Assembly: GCA_910586105.1 (NCBI GenBank)
Contig: CAJUGU010000037.1
Location: 1 to 29,983, forward strand
DNA length: 29,983 nt
Direction of reading: 5' to 3'
Origin: an uncultured Eubacteriales bacterium
GTDB taxonomy: Bacteria; Bacillota; Clostridia; Oscillospirales; Butyricicoccaceae
Numbering within the stretch: position 1 is the stretch's first letter; each line of letters opens with the position of its first letter. The translations under genes and the position numbers were made by a program. Positions 7,844 through 17,084 of the stretch are shown here, in pieces. The notes below the pieces were generated by a model that saw nothing but the letters and a program-made list of their open reading frames with translations, had not been told where the DNA came from and did no database searches.

Positions 7844-9271
7844 ATGGATCATGAGATCGTCTGGCAGCCGCAGCCGCGGCAATCCCATTTCCTCAGCCGC
7901 CCGGAATACGAAGCGTTATATGGCGGGGCGGCGGGCGGCGGCAAAAGCGAGGCGCTTGTGATGGAAGCGCTGCGGCAGGTACATATTCCGCATTACCGGG
8001 CGCTGCTGCTGCGAAAGACGTACCCGGAACTGTCCGAACTGATCGGCAAAAGCCTGCAATATTATCCGCAGGCCTATCCGGGCGCGAAGTTCCATGACGG
8101 AAAGCATCGCTGGAGCTTCCCCAGCGGGGCGACGGTCGAATTCGGCGCGATGCATCGGACGGTCGACCGCTACAAATATCAGGGCCGCGCATGGGATTAC
8201 ATCGCGTTCGACGAGCTGACCCATTTCACCTGGGAGGAATACAGCTATTTGTTTTCCCGCAACCGCCCGGGCGGGCCGGGGACGCGCGTTTATATGCGTT
8301 CCTCGGCCAACCCCGGCGGGATCGGGCATGGCTGGGTCAAGGAGCGTTTCATCACGGCTGCGCCGCCCGGCATGCCGGTCGTTTCGGAAATGCAGGTACG
8401 CCAGCCGGACGGCGTCCAGCAGACCGTCACCCGCGACCGGGTCTTCATCCCGGCGAGCGTATTCGACAACCGGCGGCTGCTGGAGAACGACCCCAACTAC
8501 ATCGCCAACCTTTCCCTGCTTCCCACGGCGGAACGGAAGGCCCTGCTTGAGGGCGATTGGGACAGCTTCAGCGGGCAGGTCTTCAGCGAGTGGAAGGACA
8601 ATCCGGCGCATTATTACGACCGGCGCTGGTCGCATGTGATCGAACCCTTTGCAATCCCGCCCGAATGGCCGGTCTATCGCGGCTTCGACTGGGGATATTC
8701 CCGGCCCTTTTCGGTCGGCTGGTGGGCGGTCGGGCTGGATGGATGCATGTACCGCATCCGCGAGCTGTATGGCTGCAAGACCGACGAACAGGGGCAGCTC
8801 GTCCCCAATACCGGCGTGAAATGGACGCCGCAGCAGCTGGCCGGGAAGATCCGCGCGATCGAGACGGACGACCCCAACCTGCGCGGGCGGCGGATCTTCG
8901 GCGTGGCCGACCCCGCGATCTGGGACGGCTCCGGCGGGGAAAGCATCGCGGATATCCTTGAACGCGCTGGCGTGTATTTTGAAAAAGGCGATCACGCGCG
9001 CATCTCCGGCAAGATGCAGCTGCATAACCGGCTTGCCTTTGACGAAGGCGGCAGGGCGATGCTGTATGTATTTTCGACATGCAGGCAGTTCATCCGCACG
9101 CTGCCCGCGCTGGTGTACAGCCAAACCAATGTGGAAGATGTGGAAACCGCCGGGGAAGATCATATTTATGACGAAACGCGATATGTCGCGATGGAACGTA
9201 AGATCAAACCCCGGGAAGCCCATCAACCCAAATCCAAACCCTTTGACCCATTGGAGGTAAACTATGGATAA
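7844..9271 (+). CDS. terL: Phage terminase large subunit
   Basis: This 475-residue DNA-packaging motor ATPase/nuclease of tailed phages is full length. The Walker A motif GGAAGGGKS lies at about residues 27-35, Walker B is in YIAFDELTHF near 121-130, and the ATPase coupling region is RSSANPGG. The C-terminal RNase H-like nuclease shows FDWGYSRP, VADPAIWDG and a final YDETRYVAM aspartate. The frame opens upstream at 7718, but GGAGG lies seven bases before the ATG at 7844, which also aligns with the family start. It overlaps the portal gene by eight bases, the usual terminase-portal order. Small terminase, protease, capsid and tail genes are absent. Its base composition resembles the host, suggesting an old acquisition. 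Confidence 0.92.
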   Translation: MDHEIVWQPQPRQSHFLSRPEYEALYGGAAGGGKSEALVMEALRQVHIPHYRALLLRKTYPELSELIGKSLQYYPQAYPGAKFHDGKHRWSFPSGATVEFGAMHRTVDRYKYQGRAWDYIAFDELTHFTWEEYSYLFSRNRPGGPGTRVYMRSSANPGGIGHGWVKERFITAAPPGMPVVSEMQVRQPDGVQQTVTRDRVFIPASVFDNRRLLENDPNYIANLSLLPTAERKALLEGDWDSFSGQVFSEWKDNPAHYYDRRWSHVIEPFAIPPEWPVYRGFDWGYSRPFSVGWWAVGLDGCMYRIRELYGCKTDEQGQLVPNTGVKWTPQQLAGKIRAIETDDPNLRGRRIFGVADPAIWDGSGGESIADILERAGVYFEKGDHARISGKMQLHNRLAFDEGGRAMLYVFSTCRQFIRTLPALVYSQTNVEDVETAGEDHIYDETRYVAMERKIKPREAHQPKSKPFDPLEVNYG

Positions 9272-11424
9272 CAAAAAGCGTACCAACAAAAACCGGCCGC
9301 GCCCGGAGCGGGCGCGGCGGCATACGCCCTTTTCCCCGATCCGGACGGATGCAGCGGGCGTTGTTGTCCCGGCGGCGCCCGGTTCCGGCGGGGAGCCTTT
9401 TGCGCCACCCGTACTGGCGGAGAGCCCCGCCACGGCGCCTGCTCCGGGCGGGGAACCTTTCGTCCCGCCCGCGCCGGGTGAAAGCGGGCGCCGCTTTGTC
9501 CCGTCTGCGACAGAGGGGAACGTTTCCATTCCGCATGTGCCCGACGGGATCCCCGCAGATGCGGCTTTCGCAGCCGTTTCCCTTGCCGCTGGGCTGCACG
9601 GCGCGGGGCTTCCCGGCGATCCGGCGGGACAGCTTCCGGAACTTGCCTTCCAGCCGCCGGTCGACGAACAGACGGTTGCCGAAGGCATCCGCCTCCTGCT
9701 GGAATATAAACGCGGGAAGGCCGCGCTGGAACAGCGGATCCTCCGCAATGAGGAATGGTACCGGCTGCGACACGACCGCGCGCCGGACGCCGCCGGGGCG
9801 ATCGATCCCCATTCCGCATGGTTATTGAATTCGCTGATGAACAAACACGCCGACCTCATGGACAACCTGCCCGCCCCCGCCATCCTGCCGCGCGAACGCA
9901 GCGACGAGGAAGCGGCCAAGCTGCTTGGGGAGATCGTCCCGGTGGTGCTGGAACGCACCGGGTTCGACGAAACGTATGACCGCTGCACCTGGTACAAGCT
10001 CAAAAATGGCACCTCCTGTTATGGGGTGTTCTGGGACAACGCCGCCGAAAACGGGACCGGCGAGATCTCCATCCGGCGGATCGACCTTCTGAACCTGTTT
10101 TGGGATCCGAACGTCGACGACCTCCAGGACAGCCCGAACCTGTTCTGCGTCCGCCATGTGGATACCGAGGCCCTGCGGGCGCAGTATCCCGGCGTGGGAT
10201 TCACCGGCGACGGCGGGCTGACGCTCGAACATTATGCGCAGGACGACGCACAGGACCTCAGCCGCCGGACGCTGCTGGTCGACTGGTATTATAAACGCGG
10301 CGACCGGCTGCACCTGATTAAATTCGCGTCGGGCCAGCTGCTGTACGCCACCGAAAACGACCCCCGCGCTCCATGCGCGCGGGCTGTACGAGCATGGACG
10401 GTATCCGTTCGTATTCGACACCCTGTTCCCCCTCGAAGGCTTGCCGTATGGCTTTGGCTTCATCGATGTGATGCGCGACCCGCAGACGTATATCGATATG
10501 CTTGACCAGTGCATCCTGTATCATGCGCGGCTCGCGGGCAAACCCCGTTGGTATATCGCGGACAGCACCGGGATCAATGAGGAGGAGTTCGCCGACTGGT
10601 CGCGGGATTTCGTCCACGTGGCGGGCAAGGTCGACGAGGAACACCTGCGGCAGATCGCGGTCAGCCCGCTGAACGGGTACATCATCAATCACCGCGAGGC
10701 CAAGATCGCCGAAATGAAGGAGACCAGCGCCAACCGCGACGTGTCTTCCGGCGGGACGCAGGGCGGCGTGACCGCGGCATCCGCGATTGCGGCGATGCAG
10801 GAGGCGGGGAACAAGGTTTCCCGCGATATCCAGAAATCGTCCTACCGGGCTTACCGAAAGGTGGTTGAACTCGTGATCGAATTGATCCGGCAGTTTTACG
10901 ATGCCGGAAGGGTGTTCCGGGTGGTCGCGCCCAATGGGGCGACCGAATACGTGCAGTTCCGGAACGAGCGGTTCGAGCTGGCCGACCGCAGGCCGGTCTT
11001 TGACATTGAAATCAGCCCGCAGAAGTCCAACCCGTTCAATCGGCTGAGCCAGAACGAATTCGCCCGGGAGCTGTACGCTGCCGGGGCTTTCCGCCCGGAA
11101 ATGGCCGAGCAGGCGCTTGCCATGCTGGATATGATGGAGTTTGAAGGCAAACAAAAAGTGATCGAACGCGTGCGGCAGGGGCAGACCATGCGGCGGCAGA
11201 TCGAACAGCTGCAACAGGCCTGCGAAAGGCTGGCGCAGCAGGTCGCGGCGGCGACCGGAGAGGATCCTTCCCGGCTCCTGGCCGCGATCCGGCAGCAGGG
11301 CGCGCCGCAGGGATCCCGGAAAAGCGGGCGTTCCGGCGGGAGCAGCGCGCAGGCGTATCAACGCGCCGCCGACCTTGCGCAGGGCGCGGAACAACGGCGG
11401 ATGGAACGCGGCAGCCCGGTTTAA
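9264..11424 (+). pseudogene. Phage portal protein, frameshifted at a C5 run
   Basis: Two overlapping frames together make one portal protein, the dodecameric ring through which phage DNA enters the capsid. The first frame (9264-10505) begins with GGAGG six bases before the ATG and carries family sequence up to residue 366, ATENDP. The second (seen from 10441, homologous from about 10366) continues with GLYEHGRYPFVFD and PYGFGFIDV to 11424. Deleting one C from the run at 10361-10365 joins them into a 719-codon protein with seamless family sequence. The first about 130 residues are an unusual Pro/Ala/Gly-rich extension with a repeated GGEPF(A/V)PP unit. The C-terminus is a Gln-rich coiled coil and a basic tail. 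A real mutation, a sequencing slip or +1 recoding are all possible; I favour a mutation or sequencing slip. Confidence 0.85.
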
Positions 11425-11443
11425 AAAGGGCAGGGCAAGGGGC

Positions 11444-11482
11444 GGCGCAGACGCGTTCGGGAAACCCGAAGGCGTCTGCGCC
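11444..11482 (+). terminator. Strong hairpin after the portal gene
   Basis: GGCGCAGACGC (11444-11454) pairs with GCGTCTGCGCC (11472-11482), and inside it TTCGGG pairs with CCCGAA around AAA. No T tract follows directly; a weaker CAAAAGC/GCTTTTG stem lies about 15 bases further on. Confidence 0.5.
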
Positions 11483-11561
11483 CTCTCGCCCGCAAAAGCA
11501 AGCAGGCCCCGCTTTTGTACATTCCTACAAAATTCATTTGGAATCGTTTGCAAATCTGCTA

Positions 11562-11590
11562 TGGAAATATGGATATTTTTATGCTAAAAT
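11562..11590 (+). promoter_or_regulatory. Promoter for the DHH phosphoesterase
   Basis: TGGAAA (11562-11567), a 17-base spacer and TAAAAT (11585-11590) with an extended TGC before the -10. It ends about 56 bases before the ATG. Confidence 0.6.
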
Positions 11591-11646
11591 GGAATGTAGC
11601 ATGAATACATCCATCGGAATACCATGCCGAGAAGGAGGAATATCAC

Positions 11647-12567
11647 ATGAGATTAGTAACGCGTTCGGATTTTGATGGTTTGGCCTGCGGAGCCCTGCTG
11701 CTGGAGGCCGGTATCATTGACCATTGGAAATTTGCCCATCCGAAAGACCTGCAAGACGGCCTCGTCGAGATCACGGAGGACGACTGCCTTGCAAACGTCC
11801 CGTATGTGGAGGGCTGCGGCCTTTGGTTCGACCATCATTCCAGCGAGCATGAACGGCTTGAGCTTGCCGGGAAATATAAGGGCGAAAGCCGTATCACTCC
11901 ATCCTGCGCCCGGATCATTTATGAATATTATGGCGGGGAAGAGCGGTTCCCGCAATTCGGCGAAATGATGGAGGCCGTCGACAAGGTCGATTCCGGCAAC
12001 CTGACGATCGACGAAGTGATGAACCCCACCGGCTGGATTCTGATCGGATTCCTGATGGATCCCCGCACCGGCCTTGGCCGTTGGCGTCAGTTCTCGATCT
12101 CGAACTATCAGCTGATGGAAAAACTGCTCCGCGCCTGCCATGCGATGTCGACCGAGGAGATCCTGGCCCTGCCGGATGTGCAGGAGCGTATTGCCGTATA
12201 TCACGAACAGACCGAAAAGTTCAAGGAAATGGTCGGGAAGTATACCCGCGCCGAAGGGAACGTCATCATTACCGACCTTCGCGGCGTGAACCCGATCTAT
12301 ACCGGCAACCGGTTCATGATCTACAGCATGTATCCCGAGCAGAACATCTCGGCCTGGATCGTCAGCGGACGGGAAGGGCAGGGCTGCTCGGTCGCCGTCG
12401 GCTACAGCATCCTGAACCGTACCGCAACGCTGGATGTCGGAAGCCTGATGCTGAAATATCATGGCGGCGGTCATAAAAAGGTCGGCACCTGCCAGTTCAG
12501 CAACGAAAATATGGAGGCTGAACTGCCAAAGCTGCTCAAGGAGCTTTGCACGTTAGCCAATTCCTGA
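11647..12567 (+). CDS. DHH/DHHA1-family phosphoesterase
   Basis: This 306-residue protein contains the DHH phosphoesterase core. SDFDG gives metal ligands Asp8 and Asp10, and FDHHSS gives the namesake Asp62-His63-His64. The DHHA1 substrate-binding motif GGGHKKVGTC lies near the C-terminus. Relatives include nanoRNases, RecJ-like exonucleases and cyclic dinucleotide phosphodiesterases. The lack of extra PAS, GGDEF or RecJ domains suggests a small soluble enzyme on short RNA or nucleotides, but the substrate cannot be set from sequence. GGAGG lies eight bases before the ATG. It has its own promoter and terminator and is independent of the phage genes before it. Confidence 0.88.
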   Translation: MRLVTRSDFDGLACGALLLEAGIIDHWKFAHPKDLQDGLVEITEDDCLANVPYVEGCGLWFDHHSSEHERLELAGKYKGESRITPSCARIIYEYYGGEERFPQFGEMMEAVDKVDSGNLTIDEVMNPTGWILIGFLMDPRTGLGRWRQFSISNYQLMEKLLRACHAMSTEEILALPDVQERIAVYHEQTEKFKEMVGKYTRAEGNVIITDLRGVNPIYTGNRFMIYSMYPEQNISAWIVSGREGQGCSVAVGYSILNRTATLDVGSLMLKYHGGGHKKVGTCQFSNENMEAELPKLLKELCTLANS

Positions 12568-12616
12568 GAATGGATTATAGGGCGCGTCCCGCAGCCCTGA
12601 TCCCAGAAAGACATAT

Positions 12617-12662
12617 GCGCGGCAGGAGAGGGAATTTTTCCCGTCCTGCCGCGCATTCTTTT
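12617..12662 (+). terminator. Terminator after the DHH gene
   Basis: GCGCGGCAGGA (12617-12627) pairs with TCCTGCCGCGC (12644-12654), with an inner GGG/CCC pairing around AATTTTT, followed by ATTCTTTTG. Confidence 0.8.
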
Positions 12663-12780
12663 GCATTTTCCCGAAAAAAGAGTTCTCCACCTTTCCGCCA
12701 GCCGTACCGGTTTGGAATGGGGCCAAAGGGCGAGCGTTCGGACGCTCTTCCAGAGCGTTTGGCGCGCAGGCAATAGACTC

Positions 12781-13003
12781 ACATTCCGAAAATTTTACCG
12801 ATCCTGCCACTTCGTCCCGCCGTCGTTCTGGCGGGACGAAGCCGCATACATAAGCGGCTTTGACCGCGCCAATCCCGCCCGCAGGCGAGAAAGGGATTCC
12901 AAAGGGACGAGTCCCTTTGGCGCCGTCCGCGCAGGACCGGGGTCCCGGGGCAGAGCCCCGGCGCCCGCCGCGCAGGCGAGGCAAACAGAAATCTTCAACA
13001 TTC
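12781..13003 (+). repeat. Dispersed intergenic repeat, copy 1 (full length)
   Basis: This gene-free stretch matches the sequences near 24424 and 29848. Its first hairpin pairs CTTCGTCCCGCC (12810-12821) with its reverse complement at 12830-12841. A GCCGC/GCGGC stem follows, then CCGCAGGCGAGAAAGGGA-like sequence and a second hairpin at 12899-12920, CCAAAGGGA-CGAG-TCCCTTTGG. A GC-rich tail ends in CGCCGCGCAGGCGAGGCAAAC. Short open frames here are by-products of the repeat. It lies between two convergent genes, close to the htrA terminator. I do not know a name for the family. Confidence 0.75.
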
Positions 13004-13006
13004 GCC

Positions 13007-13058
13007 AAAAGGGGAGCTGCCCCCGGGGACCGCAAACGATCTCTTTGGGACAGCTCCC
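13007..13058 (-). terminator. Terminator after the HtrA-type protease gene
   Basis: On the minus strand, GGGAGCTGTCCC pairs with GGGGCAGCTCCC (one mismatch) around a 23-base loop and is followed by CTTTT. It begins ten bases past the stop codon. Confidence 0.7.
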
Positions 13059-13067
13059 TATGCGGCC

Positions 13068-14678
13068 TTACCAGCCGAAGAAGTTCCCAAACCCCGGGAA
13101 GGAATAATATCCGCCGCCGCGGGAGGGATCATTCCCGTTGCTCTCGCTGTTGGTTGCTTCGTCCACGCGTATCTTGGCCGGGTCGGTACCCTCCAAATCG
13201 TGCGCGTCAGTCAATGTGACCTTGATATCAAGCGTTTCGCCGGTCGACATCCGGTAAATGGTCAGCGTTACCGTATCGCCCGCCTTGAACTGGTTCTTGA
13301 TCTCGTTGATCTCGTTCATCGTCGTAATGGTCGTGCCATTGATGCCGGTTATGATATCCCGGATCTCCAGGCCCTGCCCATACGCCTTTGCACGCGAATC
13401 GATCGACTGGATCAGCACGCCCTGCGGCACATCGTTATATTTCGCGGTCGCCTCGCTGATCTCCGAGCCGGAAATGCCAATGCTCGGACGCCCTGCAACA
13501 TAACCGTTTGTCATCAGCTCGTCGACGATCTCCTTCGCCGTGTTGATCGGGATCGCAAACCCTAACCCTTCATAGCTTGCGCTGGAAGAAAATATGTTCG
13601 ACGAGAGCTTCGCATTGGTGATGCCCACGACCTGCCCATATTTGTTCACCAGCGCCCCGCCCGAGTTGCCCGAGTTGATCGCCGCGTCGGTCTGGATCAG
13701 CGTCATCACCTTGTCGTTGATGGTGATGTTCCGGTTGATCGCCGAAATGCTGCCGGTCGTGATCGTATTCGTCAGCCGGTACGCCGTCGGGGTGCCGATC
13801 GCATACGCCGCTTCGCCAGGACGCAACGCGTCCGAATCGCCAAATTCCGGCACGTCCAGTTTGCGCCCGCCAGTCTCCGCCTTGAGCACGGCGACGTCGG
13901 TATCCGAATCGCCTGCAACCAGACTGGCGTTCAGCTCCGAGCCGTCCGAAAGCATGACGATGAATTTGTCCATATCCTCGACTACATGGTTGTTGGTGAC
14001 GATATAACCGTCTTCGCTCATTACGATGCCGGAACCCAACGAACCGCCGTTCGAGGTCAGGCTGGTCGCCGTGATTGAGACTACGGACGGGTCGACCTGT
14101 TCATAGATCACATCGCCCGGCAGGCCCTCGGTCCCTTCCGGGGCCTGCGCAATGGTGATCGCCGAAGGCGACGTCGCGATGTTCGGACGGCTCCCGGTAT
14201 CCCGGGTGTCCTGCCCCGGATCGCCCAGCATCGACCCGGCCATCGCGCCGCCGAAGAACAACGCCGCCGCCGCCGCGATGCCGCCGACCGTCAACGCGAC
14301 CTTTTTCCCGACGCCGCTTTTCTTCTTCCCGGACTGCCGCGCGGCCTCCTGCGCCTGCCATTGCTGCTGAACGGTCGGCCTTGGCGGCATTGGGCCGCCG
14401 CCATAGGGATCTTGGCGCGGCGTTTCCGATTGAGCCGCCGGCCCGGGCTGCACGCGGCTGTCGCGTACCTGCGCCTGATACGGCGTCCGCGGTTCCTGCA
14501 TGGGCGGCTGCTGCATGTAAGGGGGCTGCGGGGCGGGCTGCTGCCGGTGCGGCATTTCCTGCTCCTGCGCCGCCTTTTGTTCCGCGGCCTGCTCCTGCAT
14601 CGCCGCCTGCTGGCGCGCTGCCTGCTCATATCCGTTTTCGCGATCGCTGCCGCTATGGTAAAGATTGTTCTGATCCAT
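13068..14678 (-). CDS. HtrA/DegP-type membrane-anchored serine protease with PDZ domain
   Basis: This 536-residue protein degrades or refolds damaged envelope proteins. A cytoplasmic N-terminal region of about 115 residues is very rich in Gln, Ala and Pro. A basic stretch and one transmembrane segment (about 126-150) follow. The extracytoplasmic trypsin-like domain has a complete triad: His231 in NNHVVED, Asp261 in DTDVAVLK and Ser339 in GNSGGAL. One PDZ domain lies at about 410-505, and the protein ends in a Gly/aromatic tail. Its N-terminal region is longer than in Bacillus HtrA. AAAGGA lies ten bases before the ATG. It follows the kinase gene by 111 bases, so it may be the last gene of a regulator-kinase-protease unit or a target of it. 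Confidence 0.93.
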   Translation of the reverse strand: MDQNNLYHSGSDRENGYEQAARQQAAMQEQAAEQKAAQEQEMPHRQQPAPQPPYMQQPPMQEPRTPYQAQVRDSRVQPGPAAQSETPRQDPYGGGPMPPRPTVQQQWQAQEAARQSGKKKSGVGKKVALTVGGIAAAAALFFGGAMAGSMLGDPGQDTRDTGSRPNIATSPSAITIAQAPEGTEGLPGDVIYEQVDPSVVSITATSLTSNGGSLGSGIVMSEDGYIVTNNHVVEDMDKFIVMLSDGSELNASLVAGDSDTDVAVLKAETGGRKLDVPEFGDSDALRPGEAAYAIGTPTAYRLTNTITTGSISAINRNITINDKVMTLIQTDAAINSGNSGGALVNKYGQVVGITNAKLSSNIFSSSASYEGLGFAIPINTAKEIVDELMTNGYVAGRPSIGISGSEISEATAKYNDVPQGVLIQSIDSRAKAYGQGLEIRDIITGINGTTITTMNEINEIKNQFKAGDTVTLTIYRMSTGETLDIKVTLTDAHDLEGTDPAKIRVDEATNSESNGNDPSRGGGYYSFPGFGNFFGW

Positions 14679-14789
14679 GATCGATCCATCCTTTCCTTAA
14701 GTTTGTATCTCCATAATAAAACAGGTTTGTGGCGGTTCCTTGGCTGTTTTGTGTAGATTTCAGGAAATCGCAGGAGCGCCCGCGCCGGG

Positions 14790-16229
14790 TCACAGCGCGG
14801 CGGTCTTGGGCGCCAGCGGCAGCGTGAACGAAAATTCGGTCTCGCCGCCGTCCGAACGCACCGCGATATCCCCGCCATGCAGGTTGATGATATTTTTGAC
14901 GATGTACAGCCCAAGTCCCGCGCCGGTCTTATCCAGCGACCGGGAACGGTCCGCCTTATAGAACCGGTCGAAGATATGCGGGATATCCTCCGGCGAAATG
15001 CCGGTGCCGGTGTTCGTGATCGAAAATTCACATATCGTCCCATTTGCCTTTGCCCGCAGGGTCAGCCGCCCCGCCTGCGCGGTGAATTTCACCGCGTTAT
15101 CCACCAGGTTGTACACCGCCCGGAATACATGATCGCGGTCGCCCATCACCCACAGCCGGTCGTCCAGTTCGGCGTCGACCTCAATGCATTTCTGCTCGAT
15201 CTTCTGCTCGAATGAAAACAGGATCTGGCTGGCCATTTCCGAAAAGTCGAAGGGCGCGGGCGACAGGATCAGCTCGCCCGACTGGATCTTGGCGGCGTCC
15301 AGCATGCGGGTGACCATCCGTGAGAGGCGTTTGACCTCCTCGGAGATCGTGCGCAGGTATTTGTCCCGCTGTTCGACCGGGATCGTCCCGTCGATCATCC
15401 CGTCGACAAAACCGCCGATTGTCGTCATGGGCGTTTTGAATTCGTGGGAAACGTTGCCGATAAACCCGCGCGTCAGCTCTTCCAGCTGCGCAAGGTCGTT
15501 CGCCATGTTGTTGAAGGCGCTCGCCAGCTCGTCGATCTCGTCGCAGCGGCTGTCCTCGGGCACCCGCACGGCGAAGTTCCCGGATGCAAATTCACGGGCG
15601 GCGTTTGCCATCGTTTTCAGCGGGCGCGTCATGCGCCGTGAGATATAATAGGAGAGCGCCAGCGCCGCGACCATCGTGATCAGCATCACGATAATGGCCG
15701 TGTTCGACATCGTGTGCATGACGCTGGAAATAGCCTCGCTGTACGCCGCCACAAAGACCAGCGCGCTCACATCGCCCGTCGAGTCCAGACACTGTGCGCC
15801 GACGATATAGCAATCCCCGTCCAGAACGCCCAGCGTGCCCAGCTCGGAGTAATACCCCATCAGCCGGACCCGCTGCGCGGCGCGGGCATTGACCCGGATC
15901 GAGCCGTCGCCGCTGGCGACCCCTTTCCCGTCGGCCCACAGCCGCACGGAACCATACGGATCGGTGACGATGATCGTGACGCCGCCCTCGTTCACCGTGC
16001 GTACCAGACTGAGCTGGTAAAGCTCCATGGTGTCCTCGGTCGTACTGTCGAAGACCATCGCGGTCTGGTCGGCCAGATACATCGCCGTGCGGCGCAGCTG
16101 GCCCTGGGTCTCGTTGAGCATATGCCGGTCCACCTGATAAAACAACGCCAGCATCGCCGTCAATACGGAAATCAGCACCAGCATCGTATACGAGATAAAG
16201 TTGCGGAAGAAAAAGCTCCGCTTGCGCAT
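14790..16229 (-). CDS. Two-component sensor histidine kinase
   Basis: This 479-residue membrane kinase probably senses an envelope condition. A transmembrane helix (about 11-31) and a second (about 176-196) flank an extracytoplasmic sensor domain of about 145 residues with a PAS/Cache-like look. A HAMP linker (about 195-250) leads to the dimerisation domain with phosphoacceptor His262 in NVSHEFKTPM. The ATPase domain has the N box NLVDNAVKF and the G boxes ending in TGAGLGLYIVKNI. GGGAGG lies eight bases before the ATG. It follows the response regulator by 63 bases and surely pairs with it. The order regulator-kinase-protease is like envelope-stress systems such as CssRS-HtrA, which suggests but does not prove that role. 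Confidence 0.93.
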   Translation of the reverse strand: MRKRSFFFRNFISYTMLVLISVLTAMLALFYQVDRHMLNETQGQLRRTAMYLADQTAMVFDSTTEDTMELYQLSLVRTVNEGGVTIIVTDPYGSVRLWADGKGVASGDGSIRVNARAAQRVRLMGYYSELGTLGVLDGDCYIVGAQCLDSTGDVSALVFVAAYSEAISSVMHTMSNTAIIVMLITMVAALALSYYISRRMTRPLKTMANAAREFASGNFAVRVPEDSRCDEIDELASAFNNMANDLAQLEELTRGFIGNVSHEFKTPMTTIGGFVDGMIDGTIPVEQRDKYLRTISEEVKRLSRMVTRMLDAAKIQSGELILSPAPFDFSEMASQILFSFEQKIEQKCIEVDAELDDRLWVMGDRDHVFRAVYNLVDNAVKFTAQAGRLTLRAKANGTICEFSITNTGTGISPEDIPHIFDRFYKADRSRSLDKTGAGLGLYIVKNIINLHGGDIAVRSDGGETEFSFTLPLAPKTAAL

Positions 16230-16292
16230 GTTGTCGTCCTCCCAGCTGCCGTTTGCCCGGTGTCCCCGCCGCCCCGGCCTGTCCCGCGGCGG

Positions 16293-16973
16293 TCATTCCT
16301 TGGTCTCGAATTTATACCCGACGCCCCAAACGGTTTTCAATTCCCATTTGTCCGACGCGCCCTCCAATTTTTCGCGCAGGCGTTTTACATGCACGTCGAC
16401 GGTGCGGGTGTCGCCGAAATAATCGAACCCCCATACGTCGTCGAGCAGCTGCGCGCGGGTGAATACATGGTTCGGGCTTTGCGCCAGGAAATAGAGCAGT
16501 TCGATTTCCTTGGGCGGCGCGTCGACCCGTTTGCCCGCGACGACCAGGTCGTAAGCCTGTTTGTCGATCACCAGATTGTCAAAGGAGAGCTTACCGGCTT
16601 CCTCGGGCGCAAGGCGGCGGAAGATCGCCCGCACCCGTGCGACGACCTCCTGCATTTCGAGCGGCTTGACGATGTAATCGTCAGCCCCCATTTCCAGGCC
16701 GGTCACTTTATCCATTGTTTCGCCTTTGGCCGTGATCATAATGATCGGCGTTGTCGAACCCGACTCCCGGATCTCGCGACAGACCTGCCAGCCGTCCATG
16801 ACCGGCATCATCATATCCAACAGGATAAGGTCGGGAGAGTCGGCCTTAAACCGGGTCATGCCGACCGCTCCGTTTTCCGCTTCCGCGATCTCATAGCCTT
16901 CCCTTTCCAAGTATAAACGAAGAAGCTCGCGAATATTGTCGTCATCTTCCACGATCAAAATTTTTTTCGCCAT
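16293..16973 (-). CDS. OmpR/PhoB-family response regulator
   Basis: This 226-residue regulator has an N-terminal receiver domain with acidic pocket EDDD (residues 9-12), phosphoacceptor Asp53 in LLDMMMP, Thr81 and Lys103 in IVKPLE. Its C-terminal winged-helix DNA-binding domain ends in RTVDVHVKRLREKLE and WGVGYKF. The frame extends upstream to 17324, but that part is not regulator-like; the ATG at 16973 has GAGGGG seven bases before it and begins with the standard MAKKILIVEDD. It should be activated by the kinase encoded immediately downstream. Confidence 0.95.
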   Translation of the reverse strand: MAKKILIVEDDDNIRELLRLYLEREGYEIAEAENGAVGMTRFKADSPDLILLDMMMPVMDGWQVCREIRESGSTTPIIMITAKGETMDKVTGLEMGADDYIVKPLEMQEVVARVRAIFRRLAPEEAGKLSFDNLVIDKQAYDLVVAGKRVDAPPKEIELLYFLAQSPNHVFTRAQLLDDVWGFDYFGDTRTVDVHVKRLREKLEGASDKWELKTVWGVGYKFETKE

Positions 16974-17084
16974 TTTCGGTCCCCTCTTTCTCTGATTCTG
17001 CATGGAGTCGTTTCCACTATTATATACCCTGCCCGTGTGGAATGCATTAACGAAGTGTAAAATTCCACCCGGCTGCGGGCAGAT

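Noticed and set aside
7916..10012. Long minus-strand open frame of 698 codons opposite the terminase and portal genes
   Set aside because: It is antisense to clear family genes, and GC-rich codon bias leaves the opposite frame open. The same holds for the minus-strand frames at 3987-5462, 18417-20447 and 22065-23639.
10361..10380. Programmed +1 frameshifting as the main explanation for the portal gene
   Set aside because: CCC-C could slip, but no stimulatory element or rare-codon or stop context is visible and portals are not known to use it. A mutation or sequencing slip is simpler.
12553..13035. Open frames inside the dispersed repeat (also 24301-24522 and the first part of 29155-29919)
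   Set aside because: They follow the repeat sequence, have no ribosome binding sites, and their similarity to each other only reflects the repeat.
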